Below are positions 5,670-5,738 of a stretch of DNA of 5,738 bases, piece after piece. The stretch comes from an uncultured Erysipelotrichaceae bacterium (lineage in GTDB: Bacteria; Bacillota_I; Bacilli_A; RF39; UBA660), in assembly GCA_902803795.1 (NCBI GenBank), contig CADCRC010000026.1, forward strand, positions 1 through 5,738, read 5' to 3'. The notes below the pieces were generated by a model. The model saw only the letters and a list, made by a program, of their open reading frames with translations. It did not search any database and was not told the origin of the DNA. The position numbers were made by a program, and so were the translations under genes. Position 1 is the first letter of the stretch. Each line of letters starts with the position of its first letter.

Positions 5670-5678
5670 AGTATATCA
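5670..5678 (-). promoter_or_regulatory. Candidate extended -10 promoter of the Hpt-receiver gene
   Basis: Minus-strand TGATATACT (5678-5670) matches TGnTATAAT with one mismatch in the hexamer. No good -35 is visible 16-18 bases upstream, which is tolerated for extended -10 promoters. It lies between the edge hairpin and the ribosome binding site, the expected place for a promoter after a terminator. Confidence 0.5.
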
Positions 5679-5708
5679 TAAATAATTATTTTTTCTATAA
5701 AATCAAAT

Positions 5709-5738
5709 AAAAAAATCAATAATTTACTATTGATTTTT
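5709..5738 (-). terminator. Intrinsic terminator at the right edge, for a minus-strand gene outside the window
   Basis: AAAAATCAATA (5711-5721) and TATTGATTTTT (5728-5738) are exact reverse complements around a six-base loop. On the minus strand the stem runs into seven T's (complement of 5709-5715), then ATTTG, which is a typical intrinsic terminator. It would end a gene whose 3' end lies just beyond the window, separating it from the Hpt-receiver gene. It might also act on the plus strand, but the window stops within the T run. Confidence 0.6.

Overview
The window is a very AT-rich, gene-dense piece of bacterial chromosome. Good AGGAGG-type ribosome binding sites, a Gram-positive-style ComEA/ComEC pair, a 64-residue bS21 and a long bias towards A-ending codons all point to a low-GC Bacillota, such as an uncultured gut Bacilli lineage. 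TGG is used for the tryptophans I checked and TGA is a genuine stop, so the standard bacterial code applies, not the Mycoplasma code. The exact taxon is inference.

Left half, plus strand: comEA (36-767) and comEC (736-2769) overlap by 32 bases and form the DNA-uptake module. ComEA is the membrane-anchored DNA receptor and ComEC is the channel with a metallo-beta-lactamase-like nuclease domain. A 145-base gap then holds a nested inverted repeat and a near-consensus promoter for rpsU (ribosomal protein bS21, 2915-3109). rpsU ends in a perfect 12-bp hairpin that should terminate transcription from both sides.

Right half, minus strand, read from right to left: a stand-alone Hpt-receiver phosphorelay protein (5649-4846), yebC (4785-4063, a YebC/TACO1 translation factor), and an unrecognised single-pass membrane protein with a long proline/valine/glutamine-rich tail (3979-3212). 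Gaps are 60 and 83 bases. Each of the three genes has a plausible extended -10 promoter in front of it, so they may be read singly or together. A palindromic hairpin at the right edge probably ends a minus-strand gene lying outside the window.

The most interesting points are these. YebC-family proteins help ribosomes through proline-rich stretches, and here yebC sits directly upstream of the only proline-rich, PP-containing gene in the window. That neighbour's charge pattern puts its tail in the cytoplasm rather than outside. The comEC ribosome binding site is written inside the codons of ComEA's DNA-binding helix-hairpin-helix. The two converging transcription units share one terminator that begins inside the rpsU coding sequence. 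I saw no mobile element, CRISPR array, tRNA or rRNA.
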